This document shows positions 8,284-16,500 of a stretch of 64,000 nt of DNA, piece after piece (positions within the stretch are counted from its first letter, which is position 1; each line of letters starts with the position of its first letter). The position numbers and the translations under genes were made by a program. The notes beneath the pieces were generated by a model. The model did not search any database. It had not been told where the DNA came from and worked only from the letters and a program-made list of their open reading frames with translations. Source of the DNA: Ignavibacteria bacterium (lineage in GTDB: Bacteria > Bacteroidota > Ignavibacteria > OLB7); the NCBI GenBank assembly GCA_020635205.1, contig JACKAE010000005.1, forward strand, positions 310,001 to 374,000, read 5' to 3'.

Positions 8284-9105
8284 ATGCCTGTTCATCGCCA
8301 CATCATTACCCTCTTCCTCCTCTTCGGGGTAGGATTATTGATTCAAAGTGGTTGTAAAAGTAGCGAAGCGACTGTAGATGGTGAAGCCGTAGGGGCGTTG
8401 AAGGGAGTTGGTTCAGATACCTCACAAAAGGAATCTGCCTCTGCAATGGCTGCAATGATAACGCGAGAGGGAGAAATCATTCAAGACTATTGGTCAGAGT
8501 CAAGAACGTCCCAACGGGTAACACAGATTTCTCCGAGAACTCTTTACTCAGGACCGAACGCTCTGACAATTAAGAACGTGAACGGTATTTCGAGCATCTC
8601 CGTTCGTTCTGGAGCGGAAGATGTTAGTTGGTCGGTTGAAGGGGCTGGTTTTTTTCCCGATTGTCCTGAAGAACAGGAAATTCTTATCAGCATTGAGACT
8701 GTCAGCAAATCGGCGCAGATTCTTGTGGAGGTAGTGGATTGCAACCAGAACGAAAGTGCGGAGTGGGTGCAGGTGCAGAACAAAATTTGGACTCTGGATG
8801 AGGTGATCTTTCCAGATGTACGGGTTGGCCAGACAGTTTGCCGACCATTTAGAGTTTCAACTGCTCAGCGGGAAATTCTCGATTCAGTCACGTTCCCCTC
8901 AAATTTTCCTCTGACATTTGAAAGCGAGCCGGAGTTTCCGGTCGAGGTCTTTGGAACAATCTTCTGGTACAACGTCTGCTTTACAGGAAAGAAGCCGGGT
9001 GTCTACGTCTTCCCAGTAATAACGTGGATGCGCCGGGAAGAACCGGCTGGGGGGTATAAGACCTATGCAGTTGCCGATACAGGTAGAATACGAGTGATTC
9101 GATGA
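8284..9105 (+). CDS. Lipoprotein, first of three tandem paralogues (WTLDEV domain)
   Basis: A 273-residue lipoprotein: signal peptide with the lipobox LIQSGC, Cys at residue 24, then a low-complexity linker. From about residue 85 to the end it carries a domain shared with the next two genes. Shared landmarks are LTIKNVNGI near the start, a Cys-Pro pair (DCPEEQEI), WTLDEV, a VGQTVCRPF segment, LDSVTFPS, YNVCFTGKKPG, FPVITWMRREEPAGGY and finally VADTGRIRV. Four Cys at matching positions in all three proteins could form disulfides. Unlike its neighbours it lacks a C-terminal barrel-like region. The stop overlaps the next ATG (ATGA), so the genes are probably co-translated. I do not recognise the domain and offer no function. 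Confidence 0.85.
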   Translation: MPVHRHIITLFLLFGVGLLIQSGCKSSEATVDGEAVGALKGVGSDTSQKESASAMAAMITREGEIIQDYWSESRTSQRVTQISPRTLYSGPNALTIKNVNGISSISVRSGAEDVSWSVEGAGFFPDCPEEQEILISIETVSKSAQILVEVVDCNQNESAEWVQVQNKIWTLDEVIFPDVRVGQTVCRPFRVSTAQREILDSVTFPSNFPLTFESEPEFPVEVFGTIFWYNVCFTGKKPGVYVFPVITWMRREEPAGGYKTYAVADTGRIRVIR

Positions 9106-10568
9106 GATTGAGAGAAAGAACAAACGAAGAACGTATGCACATTACTAAACAACTCCTTGTACTATCACTACTTCTCCTCAGCTTCCACTCAATTTCTCTT
9201 TACTCCCAGCCATTTGTGGTCTATCCCACTCATATCTATCCCGGCGAAAACGTTCTGACAATTAAAAGTTCTTCTAAGGGGATTAGGAGAATCACGACAA
9301 ACATCAGCCCTGTTCAATTTGCTCCGTTTATAGAAGTAGGAGGAGATGGCTCGGTTGGGGGGTGTCCTAATGAACACGATCTTCGCGTATCCCTGCATAA
9401 AGCGGATCGGAATATCGCCCTTACAATCAACGTGGAGTTCTGTGATGGTTCGACGCAGGCTCGGAATATCGGCATTAACAAGACGTGGACACTTGATGAG
9501 GTTCCATTAGAGGATGTTTACGTTGGGGATACTGCCTGCACCGAGTTCCGGATCGGTGCAACCGCACCGGAGTATCTTGATTCTGTCACGATTGATGCTC
9601 CAAACGCCTACACCCGGTTCTCGTTTCCTCCTCCAATACAATTGGGGGGAGTAGAGTATCGATACGAAGTCTGTTTCGTTGCCGATAGGCCCGGCTTGTA
9701 CCGCTTCCCTGTCATTACTTGGATGCGCCGAGATGAAGTGTCAGGGGGGTACTCGAACTACCCAGTTGCCGATACCGGAGTTATTCGTGTAAAGCCAAGA
9801 CCGGGCAACGTGATCCTCGAAGAGATTCCGATAGATACGTCGCAGTGGTTGCCCCCAAAGGAAGTTACTGATCCAACAACGTTCCGCTCTGTTGCTGTGC
9901 CGAATGCAATTATCCCCCCAAAGGGAAGAGCGTTTGTTGGAAGCTACGACGTTCTGGGGCTTACTGCTGGCTACGCACTAACCGATAATCTATTACTCTT
10001 TGCCGGCGGAGCAGTTCCAACGCCAGATGACTGGGGGGGGGTAAATGGGGACATGTTCGGTGCGTGGTCGCTCGGGGGGAAGGGGGGGACGGAACTCTTT
10101 GAGAAGTTCAACGTTGCCGGAGGGTATCATTTCGGGCAGAGTACGCTCGACAAGGAGTTTACCCCGGACGAAGTCGACTCCCGCATTACGCTTCACGTTC
10201 CCTACGCCGCAGTCAGTTATGGTACAGATGACTCTCGAGTTTCGCTGACGGGAGGCTACGCATTCAAACGCCACTCTACGTGGATCACCACGGATCCGGT
10301 TCTCCCTCCGCTCCGAGACGAGTACAACGACGATGCGGCCTTTGCTGTTCTCGGCGGTGATTACCGACTTGGCAGACATTGGAAAGTTGCCGGGGAGGCA
10401 CTTTGGATGGGGAGTGTCGATGTCCTACCGATTGTTGCTACTGGGCGCTACTTTACTGAGAAGTTTGCACTTGACTTTGGTGTGACCTATGCTGGCATTG
10501 CGTTGAATGGTGCTGAAGTACCTCCGATTCCTCTTGTTCCAATCATTTCTGCCATTTTTGTTTTTTGA
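9102..10568 (+). CDS. Exported WTLDEV-domain protein with C-terminal beta-barrel-like region
   Basis: A protein of 488 residues from ATG 9102; an internal ATG at 9135 (MHITKQLLVLSLLLLS) gives a tidier signal peptide and may be the true start. After cleavage the first about 220 residues repeat the domain of the preceding lipoprotein: YPGENVLTIKSS, GCPNEHD, WTLDEVPLEDV, DTACTEF, LDSVTI, YEVCFVADRPG, FPVITWMRRDE and VADTGVIRV. Residues from about 265 on (FRSVAVPNAIIPPKG..) form alternating strands rich in Gly and aromatics and end in ..ISAIFVF. A terminal Phe is typical of outer-membrane barrels. About 13 strands can be guessed. An outer-membrane location is inferred; the role is unknown. It overlaps the upstream gene by 4 bp. 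Confidence 0.85.
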   Translation: MRLRERTNEERMHITKQLLVLSLLLLSFHSISLYSQPFVVYPTHIYPGENVLTIKSSSKGIRRITTNISPVQFAPFIEVGGDGSVGGCPNEHDLRVSLHKADRNIALTINVEFCDGSTQARNIGINKTWTLDEVPLEDVYVGDTACTEFRIGATAPEYLDSVTIDAPNAYTRFSFPPPIQLGGVEYRYEVCFVADRPGLYRFPVITWMRRDEVSGGYSNYPVADTGVIRVKPRPGNVILEEIPIDTSQWLPPKEVTDPTTFRSVAVPNAIIPPKGRAFVGSYDVLGLTAGYALTDNLLLFAGGAVPTPDDWGGVNGDMFGAWSLGGKGGTELFEKFNVAGGYHFGQSTLDKEFTPDEVDSRITLHVPYAAVSYGTDDSRVSLTGGYAFKRHSTWITTDPVLPPLRDEYNDDAAFAVLGGDYRLGRHWKVAGEALWMGSVDVLPIVATGRYFTEKFALDFGVTYAGIALNGAEVPPIPLVPIISAIFVF

Positions 10569-10596
10569 TGCAGGTGGGATATGCCTACATTAGAGG

Positions 10597-12117
10597 ATGA
10601 ATGGCAAGATTGCGTACACACGAAAACGGCAACTATTTTCTATGCGATTCCTTGGTGCTCTGGTTCTGATATTTTTTGCGGCTGGAACGGCTTCTCTCAT
10701 GGCGCAGCGCATTTCAATTACTCCTACAGAAATCTATCCGGGTGAAAACGTTCTGACGATCAACGCTCCCGGAGGCATTCGGAGTGTGCGAGTTGTTCTC
10801 TCCCCAAGGATCGAATCGATGGCGGAGGTGCGGAAGACTGGGATTATCGGTGGTTGTCCTGATAGCAGAGATATTGAGATGAGAGTGGACTTCGCAACCA
10901 CGATTACTCCTCTGCTGGGTTTGGTCTATATAGAGCGGTGTAATGGGGTGGTGGATTCACTGCCACTACCGACACTGAGAAGTTGGAATCTCGACGAGGT
11001 TCCCTTTCCCGATGCTGAGGTGGGCGAAGAAGTTTGTCGCCCATTTCAGGTAACTCTCTCTGGAGGGATATCAGGTCTGGAAGGTTCGGGGTTTGTCGTT
11101 ACTGGGGGGGACGACCTCTACCTCGACTCAGTCTCAATTCCTGAGCCGCAGGCTCGACTCCGCTACTCCCTCCCTCCTCCTCTCACAATTAAAGCAGGTT
11201 CTGTCTACCGTTACAACGTCTGCTTCAAAGCAGAGAAGCCGGGCATTTACAAGTTCCCAGTGATTACCTGGATTCGTCGCGAACAGCCTGCCGGAGGCTA
11301 TACAAATTATCCAGTTGCCGATACTGGAATAATTCGAGTACTGCCGAAGCGGAGTAATGTCAGTCTTTCTGAGATTCCACTCGACACAATGAGTAGGGAT
11401 AATCCAACACCGGTTACGGACCCAACAATTTTCCGATCTGTTGCCGTTCCAAATGCGGTGATCCCTCCCAAAGGGAAGTTCTTCGTTGGGAGCTACGACC
11501 TGCTGGGGCTCACGGCTGGCTATTCTGTGGCCGATGAACTCCTAATTTTTGCCGGTGGGGCTGTGCCAACGCCGGACGATTGGGCTGGCGTAAACGGCGA
11601 TATGTTCGGCGCGTGGTCGGTCGGGGCAAAGCTCGGAACGCAACTTTTCGGTCTGCTGAATATCGCAGTTGGATACCACTACGGGCAGAGTATTCTGGAC
11701 AAAGAGTTTACAACAGATGAACTCGATTCGCGAATCACCGTCAGCGTCCCCTACGGTGCAATCAGCTTCGGTACAGATGACCGGCGCGTATCTGTTACTG
11801 CTGGGTATGCCTTTAAGCGTCACTCCACTTGGATTACTACCGATCCCGTTCTTCTCCCCTTCCGCGATGACTACCGCAAAGATGCTGCCTTCGGTGCGCT
11901 TGGTGGGGACTACCGCTTTGCGAAACATTGGAAAGTGGCCACGGAGTTTGCAATGATGCAGACTGTAGATGTTGCTCCGATCATCTTCACGGCTCGCTAT
12001 TTCACAAACACGTTTGCGATTGATTTCGGCGCTGCCTACGCTGGCCTTACGTTGAACAATGCCGAGGCTCCTCCCTTCCCAGTATTGCCGATGTTGTCGG
12101 CAATTTTTGTGTTTTAG
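10597..12117 (+). CDS. Exported WTLDEV-domain protein with C-terminal beta-barrel-like region, third paralogue
   Basis: Starts at ATG 10597 (an internal ATG at 10642 is possible) with a signal peptide ending near SLMAQ. Of its 506 residues, the first part is the same domain as in the two genes upstream (YPGENVLTINAP, GCPDSRD, WNLDEVPFPDAEVG, EVCRPFQV, LDSVSIPE, YNVCFKAEKPG, FPVITWIRREQPAGGY, VADTGIIRV). It carries an insertion of about 15 residues before LDSV. The barrel-like C-terminus is very close to that of the second paralogue: FRSVAVPNAVIPPKGKFFVG, AVPTPDDWAGVNGDMFGAWS, HSTWITTDPV, and the final Phe. The close similarity between the two barrel proteins indicates a recent duplication. 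No known family is recognised. Confidence 0.85.
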   Translation: MNGKIAYTRKRQLFSMRFLGALVLIFFAAGTASLMAQRISITPTEIYPGENVLTINAPGGIRSVRVVLSPRIESMAEVRKTGIIGGCPDSRDIEMRVDFATTITPLLGLVYIERCNGVVDSLPLPTLRSWNLDEVPFPDAEVGEEVCRPFQVTLSGGISGLEGSGFVVTGGDDLYLDSVSIPEPQARLRYSLPPPLTIKAGSVYRYNVCFKAEKPGIYKFPVITWIRREQPAGGYTNYPVADTGIIRVLPKRSNVSLSEIPLDTMSRDNPTPVTDPTIFRSVAVPNAVIPPKGKFFVGSYDLLGLTAGYSVADELLIFAGGAVPTPDDWAGVNGDMFGAWSVGAKLGTQLFGLLNIAVGYHYGQSILDKEFTTDELDSRITVSVPYGAISFGTDDRRVSVTAGYAFKRHSTWITTDPVLLPFRDDYRKDAAFGALGGDYRFAKHWKVATEFAMMQTVDVAPIIFTARYFTNTFAIDFGAAYAGLTLNNAEAPPFPVLPMLSAIFVF

Positions 12118-12263
12118 AGTTTGTAAAGTATATGAGTTCGTGAGTGTATGAGTGAAGGGTGTTACCAGATTCAATAGCAGAAGACGTAGTTCTGTTCAGG
12201 CTTCTCTCAATTGTTCAGCGCATAACGAAGTGACTCACTCAGGTTCGGATCTCCAATACTGTC

Positions 12264-12434
12264 GCCCCACAAAGTGGGGCTTACTTAGGAGAGGTAACCC
12301 AGTAACACCAAGCTCACGCATGGTGCTATCCGCTTTTGCCCCGCAAAGCGGGGCGTCAGTTCATAGCCATCCTCGTAAGAGGGTGGGTGTGAATAACAGC
12401 CAAGAGATAGTCCCGCAAAGCGGGACGAAAGAAG
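12264..12434. repeat. Structured repeat, copy A (hairpin cluster), plus adjoining hairpin
   Basis: A hairpin GCCCCAC-aaa-GTGGGGC lies at 12264-12280. It is followed by a 138-bp block (12296 onward) that recurs at 57636-57774. Within the block are the stems CACCA/TGGTG (12306-12310 with 12321-12325), GCCCCGC-aaa-GCGGGGC (12338-12354) and GTCCCGC-aaa-GCGGGAC (12410-12426). By hand alignment about 112 of 138 positions agree with copy B and no gap is needed. One stem shows a compensating pair change, so a structured RNA or palindromic mobile repeat is more likely than a protein gene. The remaining sequence 12118-12263 holds only TGAGTGTATGAGTG-type low complexity. Confidence 0.65.
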
Positions 12435-12488
12435 GTTCTGCTGGGCAAGTGGGTCAGCAGAGCCAGTGAGCCAAAGTGGAGAGAAATA

Positions 12489-12525
12489 AGAACGGCGTAA
12501 GTTCAGTTCAAACTTACGCCGTTCT
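12489..12525 (-). terminator. Terminator downstream of the HPr-like gene
   Basis: Arms AGAACGGCGTAAGTT (12489-12503) and AACTTACGCCGTTCT (12511-12525) are perfectly complementary over 15 bp, with a 7-base loop. On the minus strand the 3' side reads TTATTTCTC, a modest T tract. It sits 42 bp past the HPr-like stop. Confidence 0.75.
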
Positions 12526-12566
12526 CATTTTAAACAATTTCGGCAATATCTGATTGAGGACACTTC

Positions 12567-12830
12567 CTACTCCTCAAAACCACTCTCGAAGAAGGTTACG
12601 ATATCTTTTGCCGCATCTTCTTCGTCTGGCCCGTCAAACTCTAAAGTAAGTTCCAGACCTGGTTCTGCGGCTAAGGTCATAACGCCAATAATGCTTTTGC
12701 CGTTGACGCGGAATCCATCACGGATAATTGAAAATTTGCTCTGGTAGCCTGAGGCCTTTCGAACAATGATTGCAGCCGGTCGGCTGTCGAGTCCTGAATC
12801 ACTCTGTACGGTTACTGTCTTGACGATCAT
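12567..12830 (-). CDS. HPr-like protein with Asp15 in place of the catalytic His (Crh-like)
   Basis: An 87-residue protein of the PTS phosphocarrier HPr fold. The active-site loop reads GLDSRPAA at residues 13-20, where HPr has GLHARPAA. The phosphorylatable His15 is therefore Asp, while Arg17 is kept. The regulatory site GKSIIGVM is intact, with Ser46 at its normal number, and the length equals that of HPr. By analogy with Bacillus Crh, which also lacks His15, it could be a regulator phosphorylated at Ser46 by HPr kinase rather than a sugar phosphocarrier; that is inference. It lies downstream of the isoprenoid genes on the same strand with a 130-bp gap, so a separate promoter is possible. 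Confidence 0.9.
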   Translation of the reverse strand: MIVKTVTVQSDSGLDSRPAAIIVRKASGYQSKFSIIRDGFRVNGKSIIGVMTLAAEPGLELTLEFDGPDEEDAAKDIVTFFESGFEE

Positions 12831-12960
12831 GGGATCGAATAGAATACAAGTCGGAGTTGAACCTTAACGTTGCGGAGAAGAATAGAAAAAACTTCCATTC
12901 AATCTCATCCTCTCTTAACTCTGAGATTAGTGCAAAGTATTGAATTTCTCCGAATTGATA

Positions 12961-13941
12961 TCAATTCTCTCTCCGCATCAACATTTCTGAGAACCATTTC
13001 AGCATCGTTCTCGCCTCGGAGTCGGGAAGTATCTCCAGATCCTTTAGGGCGTCGACACAGTATCGTTCTACCTCTTGGCGAGCTTTGTCGAGAATCCCAC
13101 ACTTCTGAAACATCGTTCTGGCTACCTCTACTTGGTTGGCTGGCAATCCTGGACCTGAGAGGAGTTGTTCCAGAAGTTCGCGATCCTTCCCTTCCGCCAC
13201 AAGCTCAATCCCTTGCACCACTAAGTAGGTCCGCTTCCCCTCGATAATATCCCGGCCAATCTCTTTGCCGAGTTGCTTCTCATCTGCGATGAGATCGAGC
13301 AGATCATCCTGTATCTGGAAGGCGAGGCCAAGTTTACGTGCGTATGCTCGGAGCGCGTTGATATGCTCTGGTTTCCCTCCCCCAATTAACCCTCCAATCT
13401 CTGCTGCCATTTCTACCAGTCGCCCGGTTTTCATGGCAATCATGTAGAGATACTCTTCTGTGGTCACGTCGTTTCGTTGCTCAAACTCTCGGTCGAGTGC
13501 CTGCCCTTCGCAAACATCGATGATGCCCCGTGAGAATGCGTCGATAGCGGCAGCACAGTTTCCCCCGGCGTTTTTTAGTAGGAGTTGCTGGGCTAAGCCG
13601 ATCATCACATCACCTACCAGGATTGCCGTCCCCTCATCCCACTTCGTGTGAACAGTTTGGCGTCCCCTACGGGTAGCCGCTTTATCCATGATGTCGTCGT
13701 GGACGAGCGTGAAGTTGTGGAGAATTTCCACACTCAGTGCTGCTTCCAAAGCCTTGTCGATAGAACCACCTACAGCTTTGCAGGATAGGAGGAGGAGCAC
13801 AGCACGGATACGTTTCCCCTCACCTGCCAAGATGTGTTCAACCGGTTCGTAGAGAGAACGAGGTTCTCGATCCTCGACCAGGTTGCCAAGTCGGTTATCG
13901 ATTTCTTCTTTCCACTTCCCGTATTGATCCTTAAAGTCCAT
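12961..13941 (-). CDS. Polyprenyl (geranylgeranyl/farnesyl-type) diphosphate synthase
   Basis: An all-trans prenyltransferase that extends allylic diphosphates with isopentenyl diphosphate. Both aspartate-rich motifs are visible: DDIMD in LVHDDIMDKAATRRG and DDLLD in FQIQDDLLDLIADE. The usual GEGKRIR segment near residue 40 and the KTGRLVEMA helix are also present. I begin at ATG 13941 (326 residues), whose N-terminus MDFKDQYGKWKEEIDNRL aligns with typical family starts and lies 28 bp after the fni stop. Further starts upstream would overlap fni. With fni directly ahead, it forms an isoprenoid operon serving quinone, carotenoid or lipid-carrier synthesis. Chain length cannot be read off safely. 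Confidence 0.9.
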   Translation of the reverse strand: MDFKDQYGKWKEEIDNRLGNLVEDREPRSLYEPVEHILAGEGKRIRAVLLLLSCKAVGGSIDKALEAALSVEILHNFTLVHDDIMDKAATRRGRQTVHTKWDEGTAILVGDVMIGLAQQLLLKNAGGNCAAAIDAFSRGIIDVCEGQALDREFEQRNDVTTEEYLYMIAMKTGRLVEMAAEIGGLIGGGKPEHINALRAYARKLGLAFQIQDDLLDLIADEKQLGKEIGRDIIEGKRTYLVVQGIELVAEGKDRELLEQLLSGPGLPANQVEVARTMFQKCGILDKARQEVERYCVDALKDLEILPDSEARTMLKWFSEMLMRREN

Positions 13942-13969
13942 CCGATATTCAATTCGTGAATGTTTCGGT

Positions 13970-15016
13970 TCAGATTCTTCGTAGCGGTGCATTCCGAAGA
14001 GCGGCAACAGTTTTTGCTCCAACAAGGAACATCATATACCGTAGGTGTCGTTCCCACTCCCGTAGTAAGTGTGTAAGACTCTGCTGCCCACCTGCCATCA
14101 AGGTTTGGAGCATTGGGCGAGCCGAGGCCGCAATGTTTGCCCCCAGAGCAATAGAGATGGCTACATCACGCGAACTCGATATTCCCCCGGAGGCAATCAA
14201 AGTTGCACCCGCTTCCTCGCAGAGTGGGCGAGCTTCCGCAACCGCCTCGGCGGTAGGAATTCCCCAATCCCAAAACGGGTTGTCACTCTCCCGAAGAGGA
14301 CTCCGAAGCAACTCTACTCCGGACCAACTTGTTCCCCCTGCACCGGAAATGTCGATGTGGCGAACCCCAACATCTAACAAGCGTTGCACAACATCAGCCG
14401 ACAATCCTGCCCCCACTTCCTTTACGATGATCGGAACAGGAAGCTCGCGTGCGAGGCGTTCAATTCCAGAGAGTACGCCCCGGAACTCTGGATTCCCTTC
14501 CGGCTGCATCAATTCTTGAAGTGGGTTTAGGTGAACCGCAAAGCCGTCGGCCTCAATTAGCTCAACAAGTTTTTGAATCGTTCCGGTCTCTACTCCCTTC
14601 GCAATTTCTGGCGCGCCGATATTTCCGAAGATCGGAATAGATGGGGCCGCACGCCGAGCTACCCGCCAGCTTTCGTGAAAGCGACCACTCTCCATCGCTT
14701 GGCGCTGCGAGCCAAGCCCGAGCGGTATCCCAATCTCCTGACAAACCTCGGCAAGCTCTCGGTTGATGCGCTCAGCTTCCTCGTACCCTCCAGTCATCGA
14801 GTTGATAATCAGTGGCAGAGTCGAGTGCTTACCGAGAAATGTGACCCTCGTGTCAACATCTTCCGGATTCATCTCCGGCAGTGCATTGTGGAGAAGCTCA
14901 TACTTTTCCAGACCGGTTGTCTTCCCTCGAAAGGTCACATCTTCACCGACACAGAGATCGACGTGGTCTCTCTTGCGCGAGGGAGTTCTCTCTTCGTTCT
15001 GGATCGATTCGTTCAC
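13970..15016 (-). CDS. fni: Type 2 isopentenyl-diphosphate delta-isomerase
   Basis: FMN- and NAD(P)H-dependent enzyme that interconverts isopentenyl and dimethylallyl diphosphate. The 348 residues match the family. Visible motifs are SRKRDHVDLC at the N-terminus, the FMN-binding INSMTGG, GLGSQRQAM, GNIGAPEI, KEVGAGLS, DISGAGGTSW and LIASGGI near the end. The start codon is GTG at 15016. The prenyl synthase follows immediately on the same strand, so the enzyme presumably supplies the allylic primer for it. The upstream neighbour on the same strand is serS; the 87 bp between them contain a repeat palindrome. Confidence 0.95.
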   Translation of the reverse strand: MNESIQNEERTPSRKRDHVDLCVGEDVTFRGKTTGLEKYELLHNALPEMNPEDVDTRVTFLGKHSTLPLIINSMTGGYEEAERINRELAEVCQEIGIPLGLGSQRQAMESGRFHESWRVARRAAPSIPIFGNIGAPEIAKGVETGTIQKLVELIEADGFAVHLNPLQELMQPEGNPEFRGVLSGIERLARELPVPIIVKEVGAGLSADVVQRLLDVGVRHIDISGAGGTSWSGVELLRSPLRESDNPFWDWGIPTAEAVAEARPLCEEAGATLIASGGISSSRDVAISIALGANIAASARPMLQTLMAGGQQSLTHLLREWERHLRYMMFLVGAKTVAALRNAPLRRI

Positions 15017-15089
15017 CTGTGCTCTCTTTTTAGTTCTGGTGGGCTTTGGGGTGTGGAGGCCGTTAGTGGATTTCTTTTATAGGGAGGGG

Positions 15090-15117
15090 GTAAGGGCGCA
15101 CCGTTATGCGCCCTTAC
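15090..15117. repeat. GTAAGGGCGCA palindrome at the 3' end of serS
   Basis: Arms GTAAGGGCGCA (15090-15100) and TGCGCCCTTAC (15107-15117) are perfectly complementary around a 6-base loop. The right arm encodes the last residues of SerS (RKGA) and the loop contains its TAA (15104-15106). It is related in form to the palindromes at 1468-1504 and 23193-23254 and may serve as the serS terminator. Confidence 0.6.
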
Positions 15118-16384
15118 GAGCCTCAATAATTTCCCGACCTCCCATATATGGGCGCAATGCTTCTGGAATTCTCACACTTCCGTCGGCGTTCTGATGGTTT
15201 TCTAAAATTGCGATAATTGCCCGAGGAACTGCTACTGCCGTTCCGTTCAACGTGTGGACGAACCGAGGTTGGTTCTCGTCGTCGCGGTAGCGGATGTTCA
15301 GTCTGCGACTCTGGAATTCGGTGCAGTTGCTGGTGCTGGTCACTTCGCCGTAGGTCTCACGCGATGGCATCCAGGCTTCGATGTCGAACTTCCGATAGGC
15401 TGGTGCTCCCAAATCTCCGGTAGCAATGTCAACAACCCGGAAAGGAATTTCCAACCCGCTGTATATCTCCTTTTCGATAGAGAGCATCTCGGCGTGCACT
15501 TCTTCGCTCTGCTCCGGTGTGGTGAAAGCAAACATCTCCACTTTGCTAAACTGGTGAACGCGATAAAGTCCACGCGACTCCCGTCCGTGTGCCCCCGCTT
15601 CTGTCCGGAAACAGTGGCTGAAGCCACCAACTCGCATTGGGAGATCTTCCTTCCGAAGAATCTTCCCCGAGAGCATTCCACCGAGTGTGATCTCTGCCGT
15701 TCCTATCAGACAAAGGTCGTGTCCCTCTACGTTGTAGACCTGCGATTCTTCGCCTCGGGGGTTGAAGCCGATTGCCTCCAGAATTGCTGGGCGGGCAAGG
15801 TCTGGCGTCAGGTGGGGGATGTAGCCGCGACTGGTGATAACGTTCATTGCATAGTTTACCAGCGCAAGTTCAAGCAGAGCCGCTTCATTTTTCAGATAGT
15901 AGAAGCTGCTTCCAGTTACGTCGGCAGCCGACTCGAAGTCGATCAGGTCAAGCTCTTTGCCGATAGTCAGGTGATCCTTCGGTTGAAACTCGAACGACCG
16001 TGGTGTTCCCACAAGTTCCAGCTCCTTTGCGTCATCTTCGCCACCAATCGGAACGTCCGGGTGGGTCATGTTCGGGATATTTTTCAACGCATGGTTCAGC
16101 TCTTCTTCAGCTTGACCGAGCTTCTCTTCGTAGGAGGCCAGTTGCTCCTTCAGTTCTTTTCCCCGTTCAATCAGCTCACTCCGTTCCTCTGGGGGCATCT
16201 GTCCCTTCATCTTCTGGGCGTTCTCATTCCGTTCTTTGCGGATTGCCTCGGTCTGCTGAATCAGTTCCACCCGTTGCGTATTCAGAGCCACTACTTGGTC
16301 TGGGTCGGCGTTCCCTACACCCCTATTCCGAATGTTCTCTCGAACCAGCTCCAGGTTCTCTCTGATAAATTTTACGTCAAGCAT
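15104..16384 (-). CDS. serS: Serine--tRNA ligase
   Basis: Class II aminoacyl-tRNA synthetase that charges tRNA-Ser (and tRNA-Sec where present). I start at ATG 16384 because MLDVKFIRENLELVRENIRNRG is the canonical N-terminus and a GAGGAG ribosome site lies ahead of it; the open frame extends further upstream without support. The 426 residues comprise the long antiparallel coiled-coil arm (about residues 30-105) and the catalytic core with GTAEITLGG, motif 2 FRTEAGAHGRESRGLYRVHQF (given in part), SNCTEFQSRR and motif 3 NGTAVAVPRAIIAILENHQ. The last residues, RKGA, and the stop lie in a repeat palindrome. Identification is certain. Confidence 0.97.
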   Translation of the reverse strand: MLDVKFIRENLELVRENIRNRGVGNADPDQVVALNTQRVELIQQTEAIRKERNENAQKMKGQMPPEERSELIERGKELKEQLASYEEKLGQAEEELNHALKNIPNMTHPDVPIGGEDDAKELELVGTPRSFEFQPKDHLTIGKELDLIDFESAADVTGSSFYYLKNEAALLELALVNYAMNVITSRGYIPHLTPDLARPAILEAIGFNPRGEESQVYNVEGHDLCLIGTAEITLGGMLSGKILRKEDLPMRVGGFSHCFRTEAGAHGRESRGLYRVHQFSKVEMFAFTTPEQSEEVHAEMLSIEKEIYSGLEIPFRVVDIATGDLGAPAYRKFDIEAWMPSRETYGEVTSTSNCTEFQSRRLNIRYRDDENQPRFVHTLNGTAVAVPRAIIAILENHQNADGSVRIPEALRPYMGGREIIEARKGA

Positions 16385-16500
16385 CGAATCTCCTCGATCA
16401 AATGGTTTTAGAATATGAATCGCACAAGGATAGCACCCGAAACCGAATCGGACAAGCAACAAAGGGTAGGGAGATGATGTGCGCTATTGCTACTCACCGT

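Noticed and set aside
12152..12469. A 105-codon frame over the repeat cluster at 12264-12434
   Set aside because: It consists mostly of the structured repeat, whose stems explain the sequence better than a protein does.
15254..16411. A 385-codon open frame on the + strand, antisense to serS
   Set aside because: It lies entirely over the conserved serS gene, has no ribosome site or recognisable domain, and its residues mirror the serS codons.
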